Positions 6,981 through 15,432 of a DNA stretch of 39,094 nucleotides are shown in pieces (within the stretch, counting starts at the first letter, position 1; the number at the start of each line of letters is the position of its first letter). The DNA lies in NCBI GenBank assembly GCA_963626545.1, contig CAVFYJ010000020.1:1-39094 (forward strand), given 5' to 3'. The position numbers were made by a program, and so were the translations under genes. Under the pieces are notes generated by a model, which made no database searches, had not been told where the DNA came from, and was given only the letters and a program-made list of their open reading frames with translations. This stretch comes from Anthropogastromicrobium sp963626545 (GTDB taxonomy: Bacteria > Bacillota > Clostridia > Lachnospirales > Lachnospiraceae).

Positions 6981-8081
6981 TTATTGCTTGTCCAATAATA
7001 ACAGGTCTTCTTCCTTTACGTATAGGCGCGTTGGCACACCCATAGATGGATTCCACTCGCGCTTGCTGATCTTCCACTGCATCCACTCACAGGTGTCATC
7101 TTTTCGAAAGGAAATATTCCACTCAAATGGATCTTCCAGTATTCGATAATCGCCTACCAAAAATTCGCTTACATGCTCTTGCTGTGGTTTTTCAATTGTT
7201 AAGTAGTGTGCGCGAATGCCTACGGTGCGCGCTTGCAGCGCTTCTTCTGATACAGACAATGCGACGCCCCAGCCTGCCGCCCAAAGTTTGCCGGATGCAG
7301 TGCTTTGCATCGTTGCTGCATTTTTTGTTGACTCTGAACCCACTACTGGTTCCAAATCTTTTATTGGTTCCACGCTGCAAATATTTTTACAGCCGGACAA
7401 AAGCGCTGCCGTTTTTGTCTTTGGATTTTTGAAAAATTCTTTTACCGACTCGATTACTTCCATCTTGCCCTGATTGATGCAGCTTACCGTGTCGCAGAGG
7501 CGATACACCTCATCTCTGCTATGTGATACGAACAATACCGGTTTGTGAATCTTCTGGAGAAGCTCTAGCATCTGCTGCTCCACCTGCCATTTCAGATAGC
7601 TGTCTAGCGCCGCAAATGGTTCATCTAGCAAAATCAACTCTGGCTCTGCCGCAAGCATACGTGCCATGGCGACGCGCTGCTTTTGTCCGCCGGAAAGCTG
7701 ATCTGGCATATGATCCTCCAAGCCTTTTAACTGAAAGCCATTTATGTACGCTTTCACTTTTTGAGGATCTGGTTTTCGTCCCATTCCCGCCTGAATGTTC
7801 TGTACGACGTTCATATTGGGGAACAGTGCATAGTCTTGAAACATATATCCGACCTTTCGCTTTTGCGGCGGCAGATTGATTCGCTTTTGTGAGTCAAATA
7901 AGACTCGGTCGTTTAAGACGATTCGTCCCTCATCTGGCCGCTCAATACCCGCGATACATTTTAATGTCATGCTTTTTCCACATCCAGAAGCACCCAGAAT
8001 GGCAAATACGCCGCCTTCCATCTGAAAATCAACATCCAGAAGAAAATTCCCTAATTTCTTTTTTATCGTTACCTGCAACAT
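6981..8081 (-). CDS. modC: Molybdate ABC transporter ATP-binding protein ModC
   Basis: Couples ATP hydrolysis to molybdate import through ModB. From the chosen start the protein has 366 residues: Walker A GASGCGKS (30-37), signature LSGGQKQR near 128 and Walker B LILLDEPFAAL near 150. The last 130 residues form a divergent C-terminal region in place of a clear Mop domain. The frame is open further up to an ATG at 8123 that overlaps the modB stop (ATGGTAA), which would add 14 residues and allow coupling. The family begins at MLQVTIKKKLG, so 8081 is preferred. The block ATGGTAAAAAT occurs twice at this junction, so the extra N-terminal codons may come from a small duplication. Confidence 0.93.
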   Translation of the reverse strand: MLQVTIKKKLGNFLLDVDFQMEGGVFAILGASGCGKSMTLKCIAGIERPDEGRIVLNDRVLFDSQKRINLPPQKRKVGYMFQDYALFPNMNVVQNIQAGMGRKPDPQKVKAYINGFQLKGLEDHMPDQLSGGQKQRVAMARMLAAEPELILLDEPFAALDSYLKWQVEQQMLELLQKIHKPVLFVSHSRDEVYRLCDTVSCINQGKMEVIESVKEFFKNPKTKTAALLSGCKNICSVEPIKDLEPVVGSESTKNAATMQSTASGKLWAAGWGVALSVSEEALQARTVGIRAHYLTIEKPQQEHVSEFLVGDYRILEDPFEWNISFRKDDTCEWMQWKISKREWNPSMGVPTRLYVKEEDLLLLDKQ

Positions 8082-8116
8082 GATTTTTACCATCTCTTTT
8101 TTTCGCAATCCAATTT

Positions 8117-8869
8117 TTACCATATTTTTTTCTGTTTGTTTCTGCCTGAGCCAAGAAGATTCATCACCAGCACAATGCTAAACGCGATCAGTAGAATCAC
8201 TACTACCCAAAAACCTGCTGTCGCGTAATCTCCGTCCTGAATGACCATTGCGATTTTCTGGGAGATTGTTCCTGTTTTTCCGGGAATGTTTCCTGCGAGC
8301 ATAGAAGTTGCTCCGTACTCGCCCATGGCTCTTGCAAAGGTCAAAATCGTTCCGGAAAGAATTCCCGGCCGTGCGGACGGAATCACAATTTTCCAGAAAA
8401 TCTTGGTTTCGGACATGCCGAGCGTGCGAGCTGCATAGATCAGATTCGCATCCACCTGCTCGAATGCTGCTCTGGCATTTCGATACATTAACGGAAATGC
8501 AATCACGGTTGCCGCGAATACACAGCCAAGCCATGTCTGCACAACCTTAATTCCCATACCGCTATAGAGCGCCGCGCCGAATGGACGACGCAGGCTAAAA
8601 ATCAGTAACAGAAAGAATCCGGCTACTGTCGGCGGCAGCACCATCGGGAGGGTAAGAATGCCGTCCAATACTGCCTTTGTTTTTGGGTCTGCCTTTACTA
8701 CCTGTCTTGCCGCAAAGAGTCCACCAAAAAAAGAAAGAATGGTAGCCACCACTCCTGTCTTTAATGAGATCAACAGAGGACTCCAGTCCAGTCCCTTCAT
8801 AAATTCCATCATTGCTTCCATTTGTGTTTCCATCCATTCTTTCAAATTGTTCAAAAAATATTGCAACAA
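8117..8869 (-). CDS. modB: Molybdate ABC transporter permease ModB
   Basis: Inner-membrane channel of the molybdate transporter, 250 residues at most, with several hydrophobic segments beginning at LLISLKTGVVATILSFFGG. The cytoplasmic coupling motif is visible as AARTLGMSETKIFWKIVIPSARPGI, the usual ModB EAA-type loop. modA ends one base before it. The longest frame starts with TTG at 8869 with GAGGA nearby; ATG codons 12-24 residues further in also fit the family, which often starts close to the SPL.ISLK segment. modC overlaps or follows closely. Confidence 0.93.
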   Translation of the reverse strand: MLQYFLNNLKEWMETQMEAMMEFMKGLDWSPLLISLKTGVVATILSFFGGLFAARQVVKADPKTKAVLDGILTLPMVLPPTVAGFFLLLIFSLRRPFGAALYSGMGIKVVQTWLGCVFAATVIAFPLMYRNARAAFEQVDANLIYAARTLGMSETKIFWKIVIPSARPGILSGTILTFARAMGEYGATSMLAGNIPGKTGTISQKIAMVIQDGDYATAGFWVVVILLIAFSIVLVMNLLGSGRNKQKKIW

Positions 8870-9838
8870 TTAATCCTCTACATCGGTATCGAAGTAATAC
8901 TTCTGGAAGATTTCCTTTGCATCATCTGTTATTAAGAAATCAACAAATTCCTTTGCAGTAGATGCCTGAAGCTCATCTGCCTCTGGATTTTCGATCTGTG
9001 CAACCGGGTAGATCACATCTCCTGTCAGATCATAGGAAACCTTTTCCAGAATTTCAAGACGATCTTCCAGTCCGTAGGTATCGGAATAGTATACGGTTCC
9101 GACCTCATTGGATCCCTCTGCTACTGCCAAGGTAACGGCACCAACATTTGCACACTCATTAATCTCGACACCGCCAAGTGCCTCAGAAATGGTTGTAGTC
9201 GGAATCTTGGATACATCATCCACCTTCTCTAACATTCCTGCGTTTACCATAGCCTGACGGGTATATTTTCCAACTGGAACAGAACCGTCTGCCAGTGCGA
9301 TGCTGCCTGCCTTGCCAATGTCCTCTAAACCTGTTACCTGGGTGTTGCTTCCCTTATAGGTAACAACGCAAACCTGATTGTTTACCACATTGTGGCGTGT
9401 TCCCTCTACGACAAGACCATCGGTCTCATCGAGCTGATTCATCTGCTTTACAGCGGCTGAGAAAAATACGTCACAGGATGCACCCTCTTCGATCTGGGTC
9501 ATCAGTGTACCCGAGCTGTCGTAGCTTCCCTGAATGGTGACATTCTCATGCGTTTTCTGGAATTCTGTGATCAGCTCCTCCATTACCTGATTTAAGCTCT
9601 TTGCAGCGAATACCGTAATGGTAACTTCTTCCTTCTTATCGGATGCATCAGCAGACTTTGCAGATTCGCTGGATACAGCCTCAGTAGATTCATTTGTCGT
9701 AGTGACTTCCTTTGTTGTTGCAGCCTCGGTAGCCTTTGTCGTAACTTCCTTTGTGTCTGCTTTCTTCGAACCACATCCTGCAAGTAAAGATGCTGACAAC
9801 GCGGTTACCATTAACATGCCTACACTTTTCTTCCTCAT
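8870..9838 (-). CDS. modA: Molybdate-binding lipoprotein ModA
   Basis: Extracytoplasmic receptor that hands molybdate or tungstate to ModBC. The N-terminus is a lipoprotein signal with lipobox LLAGC (Cys22). A Thr/Ser/Glu-rich spacer of about 45 residues follows and tethers the binding domain, which starts with VTITVFAAKSLNQVMEEL and contains GSYDSSGTLMTQIEEGASCD, the usual oxyanion-contact strand of ModA. The ATG overlaps the xdhC stop by four bases, so the genes are translationally coupled. Regulation is expected from the upstream ModE-type site at 14571. Confidence 0.95.
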   Translation of the reverse strand: MRKKSVGMLMVTALSASLLAGCGSKKADTKEVTTKATEAATTKEVTTTNESTEAVSSESAKSADASDKKEEVTITVFAAKSLNQVMEELITEFQKTHENVTIQGSYDSSGTLMTQIEEGASCDVFFSAAVKQMNQLDETDGLVVEGTRHNVVNNQVCVVTYKGSNTQVTGLEDIGKAGSIALADGSVPVGKYTRQAMVNAGMLEKVDDVSKIPTTTISEALGGVEINECANVGAVTLAVAEGSNEVGTVYYSDTYGLEDRLEILEKVSYDLTGDVIYPVAQIENPEADELQASTAKEFVDFLITDDAKEIFQKYYFDTDVED

Positions 9839-10833
9839 TTGTTTTTCCTCCTTAAGCCAAGCTTTTCGCCTCTAATTTGTATGAGCTGTGCTGCAATGCT
9901 GATTGCAATCTCCGCCGGGGTTTCACTTCCGATGTCGATTCCAATTGGGGCGTGGACCTGATCGAGTTCTTCATCGGTGAATCCCTCTGCCAGTAGTTTT
10001 TCTCTGACGTACTTTGTCTTTCGTTTGCTTCCCACTATGCCTATATAAGAAGCAGGTGTGCGCAGCGCAAATCGCTCCACATCCGCATCACAGCGATGTC
10101 CTCTGGTGACAACCACCAGATAATCTTCTTTTTTCACTTCCAAAATATCGGAAAGTGCGGTAAAGTCAACCGTTTTTGTTTCCTGTACACCCGGGAATAA
10201 ATTGGGATCCGTGTACTCCTCTCTGTCATCCATCACCATGCACCAGAAGCCCAAATGACTGAGGACAGGCACAAGTTCCTGTGCCAGATGACCGCCTCCG
10301 AAAACATAGACTCTTCCATCAAAACAAAATTCCTCGGCGTAGATCTTCTGAATTTCATTGTCCTCGGATTCCTCAAGAATGCGGCAATGTCCTCGCCCCT
10401 CCTCAATGTAAGACTGTAGTTTCGGATAGCCTTTTGAAAATGGGAGCAACAGCCAGTATGGCTTTCCTGCCTCTTCCGTTTCCAATGCCTTTTTTAGAAA
10501 TTCTGCAATTTTCTCATCATTGCTTTTCATGCTGTAAAACAGAACCTTTACCTTACCTCCGCAGACCATTCCAAGACCGCCGTTTTCTCCAGTTCCCAAA
10601 TCAAAGTCTTCAACAAAATGAGCATCGGTTTCGGAAAGCGTCATTGCCTTTTTTACAGCCTGATATTCCAAATTTCCGCCGCCGATGGTTCCATAAATTC
10701 GCCCGGTATGATCGACTGCCATATAGGCACCTGTCGTTCGCGGAATAGAACCGTTGCCCTCTACGATTGTGACCAAAACGGTATCACAATTCTGGTTCCA
10801 GCGATCGAGTAATAATTGATAAAGTGTTTTCAT
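9835..10833 (-). CDS. xdhC: XdhC/CoxI family protein, molybdenum hydroxylase maturation
   Basis: In characterised relatives XdhC binds molybdenum cofactor and helps to sulfurate and insert it into xanthine dehydrogenase-like enzymes. The product has about 332 residues: N-terminal XdhC domain with GSIPRTTGAYMAV and YGTIGGGNLEYQ, and a C-terminal Rossmann fold with VYVFGGGHLAQELVP and YIGIVGSKRKT, ending with HAPIGIDIGSETPAEIA. The start at 10833 is supported by GGAGG 11 bases upstream; the frame extends to a TTG at 10860. Within this cluster its partner is probably a selenium-dependent hydroxylase encoded elsewhere (inference). Confidence 0.92.
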   Translation of the reverse strand: MKTLYQLLLDRWNQNCDTVLVTIVEGNGSIPRTTGAYMAVDHTGRIYGTIGGGNLEYQAVKKAMTLSETDAHFVEDFDLGTGENGGLGMVCGGKVKVLFYSMKSNDEKIAEFLKKALETEEAGKPYWLLLPFSKGYPKLQSYIEEGRGHCRILEESEDNEIQKIYAEEFCFDGRVYVFGGGHLAQELVPVLSHLGFWCMVMDDREEYTDPNLFPGVQETKTVDFTALSDILEVKKEDYLVVVTRGHRCDADVERFALRTPASYIGIVGSKRKTKYVREKLLAEGFTDEELDQVHAPIGIDIGSETPAEIAISIAAQLIQIRGEKLGLRRKNK

Positions 10834-10882
10834 AATGTATAAGTCCTCCAATTTTATCAATTTTTGTATGTCTCTGTTTCTC

Positions 10883-11338
10883 TTATTTCATTTCTTTTAT
10901 TTCTGTTTCTTCTATCTTTTCCAAGATGTCACCCTTTTTAATAGTTCCCCCTTGAAGAACAACTGCAAATACGCCCTCTCGCGGCATGATGCACTCGCCC
11001 ATTCGCTTATAAATCTCACAGTGGCTGTGGCATTCCTTTCCAATCTGGGTCATCTCTAAAATTGCATCTCCACATTGAAAACGGGTTCCTACTGGGAGAT
11101 TTCGAAAATCATATCCGCTGACGATCAAGTTTTCGCCAAAAGCGCCCAGTGCAATCTGTGCTCCTTTTTTGCGAAATTCTTCTATTTTTTCGTATGACAA
11201 CAGACTCACTTGTCTGTGCCAGTGTCCGGCATGTGCATCGCCCTCGATGCCCCAGTCCTTTATAAGGATTGCCTGCTCGACTTCCTGTTTTGCCGTACCA
11301 CGTTTTTCACTGATACAGATTCCTTTAATGACTCCCAC
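10883..11338 (-). CDS. MOSC domain protein
   Basis: MOSC domains carry sulfur or selenium to metal centres, notably to molybdenum cofactor. About 151 residues, with GVIKGICISEKRGT, IEGDAHAGHWHRQVSLLS, GAFGENLIVSG and the conserved-Cys segment IGKECHSHCEIY. A GTG at 11338 is preferred: AAAGGAAC stands about 9 bases before it and family members begin with this VxGICISEKRGT segment. A longer frame from an ATG at 11404 would overlap moaA by 26 bp and add 22 basic residues without a counterpart. Confidence 0.85.
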   Translation of the reverse strand: MGVIKGICISEKRGTAKQEVEQAILIKDWGIEGDAHAGHWHRQVSLLSYEKIEEFRKKGAQIALGAFGENLIVSGYDFRNLPVGTRFQCGDAILEMTQIGKECHSHCEIYKRMGECIMPREGVFAVVLQGGTIKKGDILEKIEETEIKEMK

Positions 11339-11378
11339 CTTTTTTGTTCCTTTCCTATATCTTGTAATCTTGTTGCTT

Positions 11379-12401
11379 TTACCCACCGATTTTGACCATC
11401 TCATGGATTTCGGTCATCTCCTCAGGATGCTCGAAGCAATGGGCAGCGGGCTTTTTGTAAATGGCAGCTTTCATTGCGGCTGTTAGTTGTTCATGTAACA
11501 CTTTCTGTGTGTTTTGCATACGCTGTACGTTTTTTTCATTTTGCGCACGTTCTGCCACTTCTCCTTCGCGTAAAATTTGCCGCAAATCAATTCCTTTATC
11601 GTAGCAAAGGCATGATTTTAGATACCCCTGCGCCGTGAGTCGAACCCGATTGCAGCTGTCGCAGAACTTCCCATGAATCGCGCTGATAAAGCCAACCGGA
11701 ATCGTCAGTTTGGAAAACTGATAATACACTGCCGGGCCACTTCCCATCGAAAAGGATTCCACCATTTCTGACGTTCCAAACGCATCCTCCAGGCAGGATC
11801 TCAATTCATCATTATTTCTGCCAACATACTTTTTTCCATAGCCGACTGGCATCATCTCAATAAAACGAAGTGGTATGCGTTCCTGCTCTGCATACTGCGC
11901 AAGCAAAATTGGATTTAATCCAGTCTGATTGACGGCATTGATTTTTATAGGAATTTTTACTTCTTTTGCTGCCTGTATTCCATCGAGTACTTCTGCTAAA
12001 TTTTGCCTTCCGGTGAGCATCATAAATTCTTCGGGATCAAGTGTGTCCAAACTCACATTGAGTCCGTCTAGTCCTGCCTCCTTTAATGCAGTGGCATACG
12101 TTCTTAGCAGAATGCCATTTGTGGTCATCGTGATTGTTTCTACACCGGGAATTGCACGAATCCCGCGAATGAGATCAACGCATCCTTTTCGCACCAATGG
12201 CTCGCCGCCTGTGATTCGGATATGGGTAATGCCAAGGCTGACACCTAGCTTTACAATCTCCCAGATCTCCTCAAAGGTCAGAATGTTTTTCATTCCCACA
12301 TCTGTAACTCCATCCGGCATGCAATAGCGACAGCGCAGGTTGCAGCGATCTGTGATTGAAATTCTAAGATAAGTAATTTTTCTTCCATATTGATCTAGCA
12401 T
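11379..12401 (-). CDS. moaA: GTP 3',8-cyclase MoaA
   Basis: Radical-SAM enzyme that, with MoaC, converts GTP to cyclic pyranopterin monophosphate, the first molybdenum cofactor precursor. The 340-residue protein has the SAM cluster CNLRCRYC (20-27), ITGGEPLVR, the second cluster CDSCNRVRLTAQGYLKSCL, and the C-terminal Gly-Gly needed for catalysis (MVKIGG). A polar stretch of about 30 residues after the second cluster is somewhat longer than usual. It follows the MoeA-like gene by about 50 bp. Confidence 0.96.
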   Translation of the reverse strand: MLDQYGRKITYLRISITDRCNLRCRYCMPDGVTDVGMKNILTFEEIWEIVKLGVSLGITHIRITGGEPLVRKGCVDLIRGIRAIPGVETITMTTNGILLRTYATALKEAGLDGLNVSLDTLDPEEFMMLTGRQNLAEVLDGIQAAKEVKIPIKINAVNQTGLNPILLAQYAEQERIPLRFIEMMPVGYGKKYVGRNNDELRSCLEDAFGTSEMVESFSMGSGPAVYYQFSKLTIPVGFISAIHGKFCDSCNRVRLTAQGYLKSCLCYDKGIDLRQILREGEVAERAQNEKNVQRMQNTQKVLHEQLTAAMKAAIYKKPAAHCFEHPEEMTEIHEMVKIGG

Positions 12402-12452
12402 GGCAGTTTACCAACTTTTACATAACTTTTTTCCATCTCTTATCCTGCCGCC

Positions 12453-13487
12453 TTACCAGCCTTTTCCGAAGCCACAATTTGGATAGGTACAGACTGGACA
12501 ATTTAAGCATAGTCCACCCTCGCCGAGTGCAGCAAGTTCCTCTGCCGTGATCAAATCATTGGCTAACAGGCGCGGCAGTGTCAGATCGAAGATCGTTCTT
12601 TTTGCATACATGACACAACCCGGCAATCCCACAATCGGAATCGTTTTATTCTGGTATGCATAGTAGGACAGCAAAAACATTGCGCCCGGAAGAGCCGGTG
12701 CACCATAGGAAATGATTTTTGCTCCTGTATTTTTAATCGCAAGCGGTGTGCGATCATCTGGGTCGACGCTCATACCTCCAGTGCAAAGAACAAGCTCTGC
12801 CCCCTTCTCAATGGCAGCAAGACACCCCTTGGTGATGGCCTCCGGATCATCATCGTAAATCTCATGAAAGATCACTTCGCAACCGTATTCGCCTAATTTT
12901 TCTACCAAAACAGGCGTAAATTTATCCTGAATGCGTCCATGATACACCTCGCTTCCAGTCGTAAGAATTGCAGCCTTTTTGGCATGAAGTGGCTTTAATG
13001 TCAGAATCGGTCCATCCTGACAGACTGCCTTTGCGCGCTCCATCTTCTCTTTTTCAATGACTAGCGGAATGATTCTGGTTCCTGCAAGCTTATCTCCTTT
13101 TTTCACACAGGTATTTCCGTGACGGGTGGCGATCATCATCTCACCCAATCCATTGACCTTGCGCAGCTTTTCCCGATCCACTTTTAAGAGACCATCACAG
13201 TCTGCGATTAACTCAATCTTTCCTTCCTTTACTGGAGATGGATGCATATACTCATTTTTGCACATCTCATAAAGGATCTGTGCTGCTTCATTTTCGTGCA
13301 GCATATGTTCATCCTTTTCCCAGATATAAATATGTTCCTTGCCGACACTTAGCAATACCGGAATATCCTCCTCGGTGATAATATGGCCTTTGCGAAATAC
13401 CGCATCCTTTGTCACACCGGGAATTATCTGTGTAATGTCATGGCACAATACCTGTCCCACCGCATCCTCTGTTTTCATTAATTTCAT
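12453..13487 (-). CDS. MoeA/MogA-like molybdopterin-binding protein with C-terminal Cys cluster
   Basis: A 344-residue protein related to the molybdenum-insertion enzymes MoeA/MogA. It carries the MPT-binding core ILTTGSEVYHGR, LVLCTGGMSVDPDDRTP, GAPALPGAMFLLSYY and VGLPGCVMY, preceded by an N-terminal region starting KTEDAVGQVLCHDITQI. The tail has four cysteines in CLNCPVCTYPNCGFGKGW, suggesting a metal or Fe-S site. Members of this subgroup occur in selenium-dependent molybdenum hydroxylase clusters; the exact step is not established. AGGAA stands 8 bases before the ATG. A dispersed hairpin repeat lies between it and yqeB. Confidence 0.88.
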   Translation of the reverse strand: MKLMKTEDAVGQVLCHDITQIIPGVTKDAVFRKGHIITEEDIPVLLSVGKEHIYIWEKDEHMLHENEAAQILYEMCKNEYMHPSPVKEGKIELIADCDGLLKVDREKLRKVNGLGEMMIATRHGNTCVKKGDKLAGTRIIPLVIEKEKMERAKAVCQDGPILTLKPLHAKKAAILTTGSEVYHGRIQDKFTPVLVEKLGEYGCEVIFHEIYDDDPEAITKGCLAAIEKGAELVLCTGGMSVDPDDRTPLAIKNTGAKIISYGAPALPGAMFLLSYYAYQNKTIPIVGLPGCVMYAKRTIFDLTLPRLLANDLITAEELAALGEGGLCLNCPVCTYPNCGFGKGW

Positions 13488-13522
13488 AATCGTTTCCTGA
13501 CTTTCTCTATATAAAGTAAATT

Positions 13523-13574
13523 GGTCAATAACTCAGTCATTGAATGGCCGAGGATTCCCGCGCCAAATTCCTAA
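13523..13574. repeat. Dispersed hairpin repeat, copy 2
   Basis: Contains GGTCAATAACTC, the 21-base hairpin (13532-13552, one arm base changed so that one pair is lost) and GATTCCCGCGCCAAATTCC. It sits between the yqeB stop and the MoeA-like start within one operon. Nearly identical to copy 3 at 20828-20880. Confidence 0.8.
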
Positions 13575-13605
13575 TGATTCAACTCCACACGGCAATAAGC
13601 TGTGC

Positions 13606-14439
13606 TTACTCCAATGCTTCGCAGATGACTTCCAAAACACTTCCTGCGATGCAGCGTGCTTTATCTGAAATGGTAAAGCAATTTGCCAGTTCTTCTTTTC
13701 TAGGGTCAATATCGGCAATCTTAAAGCCTTTTGTGACTGGATAATTGTCTCGAATCAGACCGCGAAGCAGACCACTAAGCGTTGCGGTAACCTCTACCTG
13801 TGTTTTCTCGTTTTTGCCTTCTGTGCTGCCTATTTCTTCGATTATCGCGATCACTTGATCTTTTTCTACGATATCACCGATCTTGCTCTTATTTTTTAGT
13901 ATACCAGCTGCTGGTGCGTGAATGACGCGCTCTGCACCGTAACCGCCGATGATGCCTGGTATGCCAGTATTCGGATATGCACACCCCTCGCGAATGACTC
14001 GGCCCAAATTGTGACCACGCTTCGTCTCAATTACAACATCCACATCCTCACCTGCCGTAAAGCCGGGTCCAAGTGCAATGGTAAGCGGTGCCATTTTTCG
14101 GTTTGTACCTAAATTTCGCTTTGCAAGAATCGCATCAACTATGACCTTGGGCTGCAAGGATGCAATGCATGTTCCCTCCGGATCGACCAGCACCGGCACT
14201 TTACCGGTACTCCAAGCCGCATTCATTTGCTGCTCGTTTTCCACACGAATTGCTTCCACGCCTTCCACACAGGTGCTTCCGCTGTAGACAGCCTCACTCA
14301 ATGCCACCTGTCTGCGAATCGCAGCCGGATGATCTGTTTCCAGTACCAGCAGGCGAAAGCCACTCTTTTTTAGTCGATGAATTGTTCCTGTTGCCAGATC
14401 TCCGGCGCCACGGACTATGATCAGATCACTCTTTTTCAT
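13606..14439 (-). CDS. yqeB: Selenium-dependent molybdenum cofactor protein YqeB
   Basis: A marker gene of selenium-dependent molybdenum hydroxylases (EF2563-type family, known from comparative genomics); exact chemistry unknown. The 277-residue product begins with a nucleotide-binding-like segment, LIIVRGAGDLATGTIHRL, and contains VDAILAKRN, IALGPGFTAGEDVDVVIETKRGH as characteristic stretches. AAGGAAA stands before the ATG. It is the first gene after the ModE-type site and its promoter. Confidence 0.93.
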   Translation of the reverse strand: MKKSDLIIVRGAGDLATGTIHRLKKSGFRLLVLETDHPAAIRRQVALSEAVYSGSTCVEGVEAIRVENEQQMNAAWSTGKVPVLVDPEGTCIASLQPKVIVDAILAKRNLGTNRKMAPLTIALGPGFTAGEDVDVVIETKRGHNLGRVIREGCAYPNTGIPGIIGGYGAERVIHAPAAGILKNKSKIGDIVEKDQVIAIIEEIGSTEGKNEKTQVEVTATLSGLLRGLIRDNYPVTKGFKIADIDPRKEELANCFTISDKARCIAGSVLEVICEALE

Positions 14440-14481
14440 CGGATGTTTCCTTTCGTTTTTGTTTTTGATCTTTCGATCTTT

Positions 14482-14533
14482 ATTTTTGTTGCGTATTGTT
14501 TTGTTGCATTTTTGTTGCGTATTGTTTTATTGC
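14482..14533. repeat. 26-bp direct repeat, two units, in the yqeB leader
   Basis: Units 14482-14507 and 14508-14533 differ at one base (ATTTTTGTTGCGTATTG core). They lie in the predicted leader between the ModE-type site and the yqeB start, in a strongly T-rich (plus strand) stretch. The rest of 14440-14570 shows no other structure. Confidence 0.85.
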
Positions 14534-14570
14534 TCATTGTTCTGTTATTTCATTGTTTTATTTTTCTTTT

Positions 14571-14594
14571 CGTTATTCTTGCGTGAGAATAACG
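14571..14594. promoter_or_regulatory. ModE-type operator
   Basis: CGTTAT - 12 bases - ATAACG, the spacing of the E. coli ModE box upstream of modA as I recall it. The symmetry extends to a 9-bp inverted repeat (CGTTATTCT / AGAATAACG). The site begins about 15 bases downstream of the -10 box of the yqeB promoter, a blocking position, and lies about 105 bp beyond the ModE-like gene. In known systems ModE with molybdate represses uptake genes; here it would control yqeB through modABC. Confidence 0.75.
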
Positions 14595-14608
14595 CTTGCC
14601 TACTTATA

Positions 14609-14637
14609 AATTTACAACAACAAACACACTTTGTCAA
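14609..14637 (-). promoter_or_regulatory. Promoter of the yqeB-to-modC operon
   Basis: Minus strand: perfect -35 TTGACA (14632-14637), 17-base spacer, TAAATT (14609-14614). Predicted start near 14602, immediately upstream of the ModE-type site. Confidence 0.65.
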
Positions 14638-14699
14638 TGTGTTCGACTAGATTCGTTTTCGTATTCTTCCATCATATGACTTTTTGTTATTGCTGTCCC

Positions 14700-15074
14700 T
14701 TATTCGAGAAAGTATTTTTGAAAAGACTTTTTTGTGCTTTCTTCTACTTCTCGTAGAAAATTTTCATATTTTTCCAGAAATGCTTTTCCCTCCTCTGTAA
14801 GCGTTGTTCGTCCGCCCCGGCTTCCTCCGCGGCTTCCTTCCATTAAGGCAAAACCCAAATCCTCCTCTGCCCGTTTTGTGATTTTCCATCCCTTGGAATA
14901 AGCCATCTCCATGCGTCTACAGGCTTCCGACAGCGAACCGGTCTCTTCTACCAGATGCATCAGTTCTGCCACTCCGGGGCCAAATGAGCGCTCTTTACGA
15001 AAAACTCTCACTTTGATATGATATCGTAATTGTTCCTCTTCCATTTTTCTTTGCATTTCTCCATCATTCTTCAT
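14700..15074 (-). CDS. ModE-like winged-helix DNA-binding protein without molybdate-binding domain
   Basis: A 124-residue protein corresponding to the N-terminal DNA-binding domain of ModE: FGPGVAELMHLVEETGSLSE, ACRRMEMAYSKGWKITKRAE as the recognition region, and the wing RGGRTTLTEEGKAFLEKY. The Mop/TOBE domains that sense molybdate in E. coli ModE are absent, which is common in Firmicutes and other bacteria. The site at 14571 and the neighbouring molybdate genes point to control of molybdenum uptake. The start codon lies inside a triplicated 20-bp repeat. Confidence 0.87.
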   Translation of the reverse strand: MKNDGEMQRKMEEEQLRYHIKVRVFRKERSFGPGVAELMHLVEETGSLSEACRRMEMAYSKGWKITKRAEEDLGFALMEGSRGGSRGGRTTLTEEGKAFLEKYENFLREVEESTKKSFQKYFLE

Positions 15075-15125
15075 CGCTATTCTTAATTCTTCGTTGCGAT
15101 TCTTAATTCTTCATCGCTATTTTTA
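15067..15125. repeat. 20-bp tandem repeat, three units, spanning the ModE-like start
   Basis: Units at 15067-15086, 15087-15106 and 15107-15125 share TTCTTC.T.GC.ATTCTTAA. On the minus strand units 1 and 3 each contain GCGATGAAGAAT, the sequence around the real start codon; in unit 2 the ATG has become ACG. The last unit touches the stop codon of the DUF3343 gene. Confidence 0.85.
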
Positions 15126-15359
15126 TAACTCCAGAATATATTCTGCCTCCCAGTGATGACCAGCCTCTTTTAATGCATTCAAAACTGTTTCCCGATCCTT
15201 GGGATCTGCTTTCCAGCAAAGACCACATCCCGCTGTTATTTCCCTCGGAATCGGAATCAGTCGCCCAGGAAGCTTTCGTTCTGCAGCAAAGACATCGGCT
15301 GCCATCGCCTGAGTAGTGCTTCCAAAAGTTAAAATCCAGGTTTTCTTTTTTATTCTCAT
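15123..15359 (-). CDS. DUF3343 protein, putative Se/S carrier-like
   Basis: A 78-residue protein. The pattern WILTFGSTTQAMAADVFAAE, followed by GRLIPIPREITAGCGLCWKA, matches DUF3343 small proteins that accompany SelD/YedF genes. The conserved Cys pair in AGCGLCW is the likely sulfur- or selenium-carrying site (inference). It lies between the cysteine-desulfurase-like gene and the ModE-like gene. Confidence 0.85.
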   Translation of the reverse strand: MRIKKKTWILTFGSTTQAMAADVFAAERKLPGRLIPIPREITAGCGLCWKADPKDRETVLNALKEAGHHWEAEYILEL

Positions 15360-15432
15360 AGTTTTGTCTCTTACTTTTCGTTTTGCACTTTTTTATCGCC
15401 CATTTGCTTCTCGCCTAATGCATCCATTTTAG

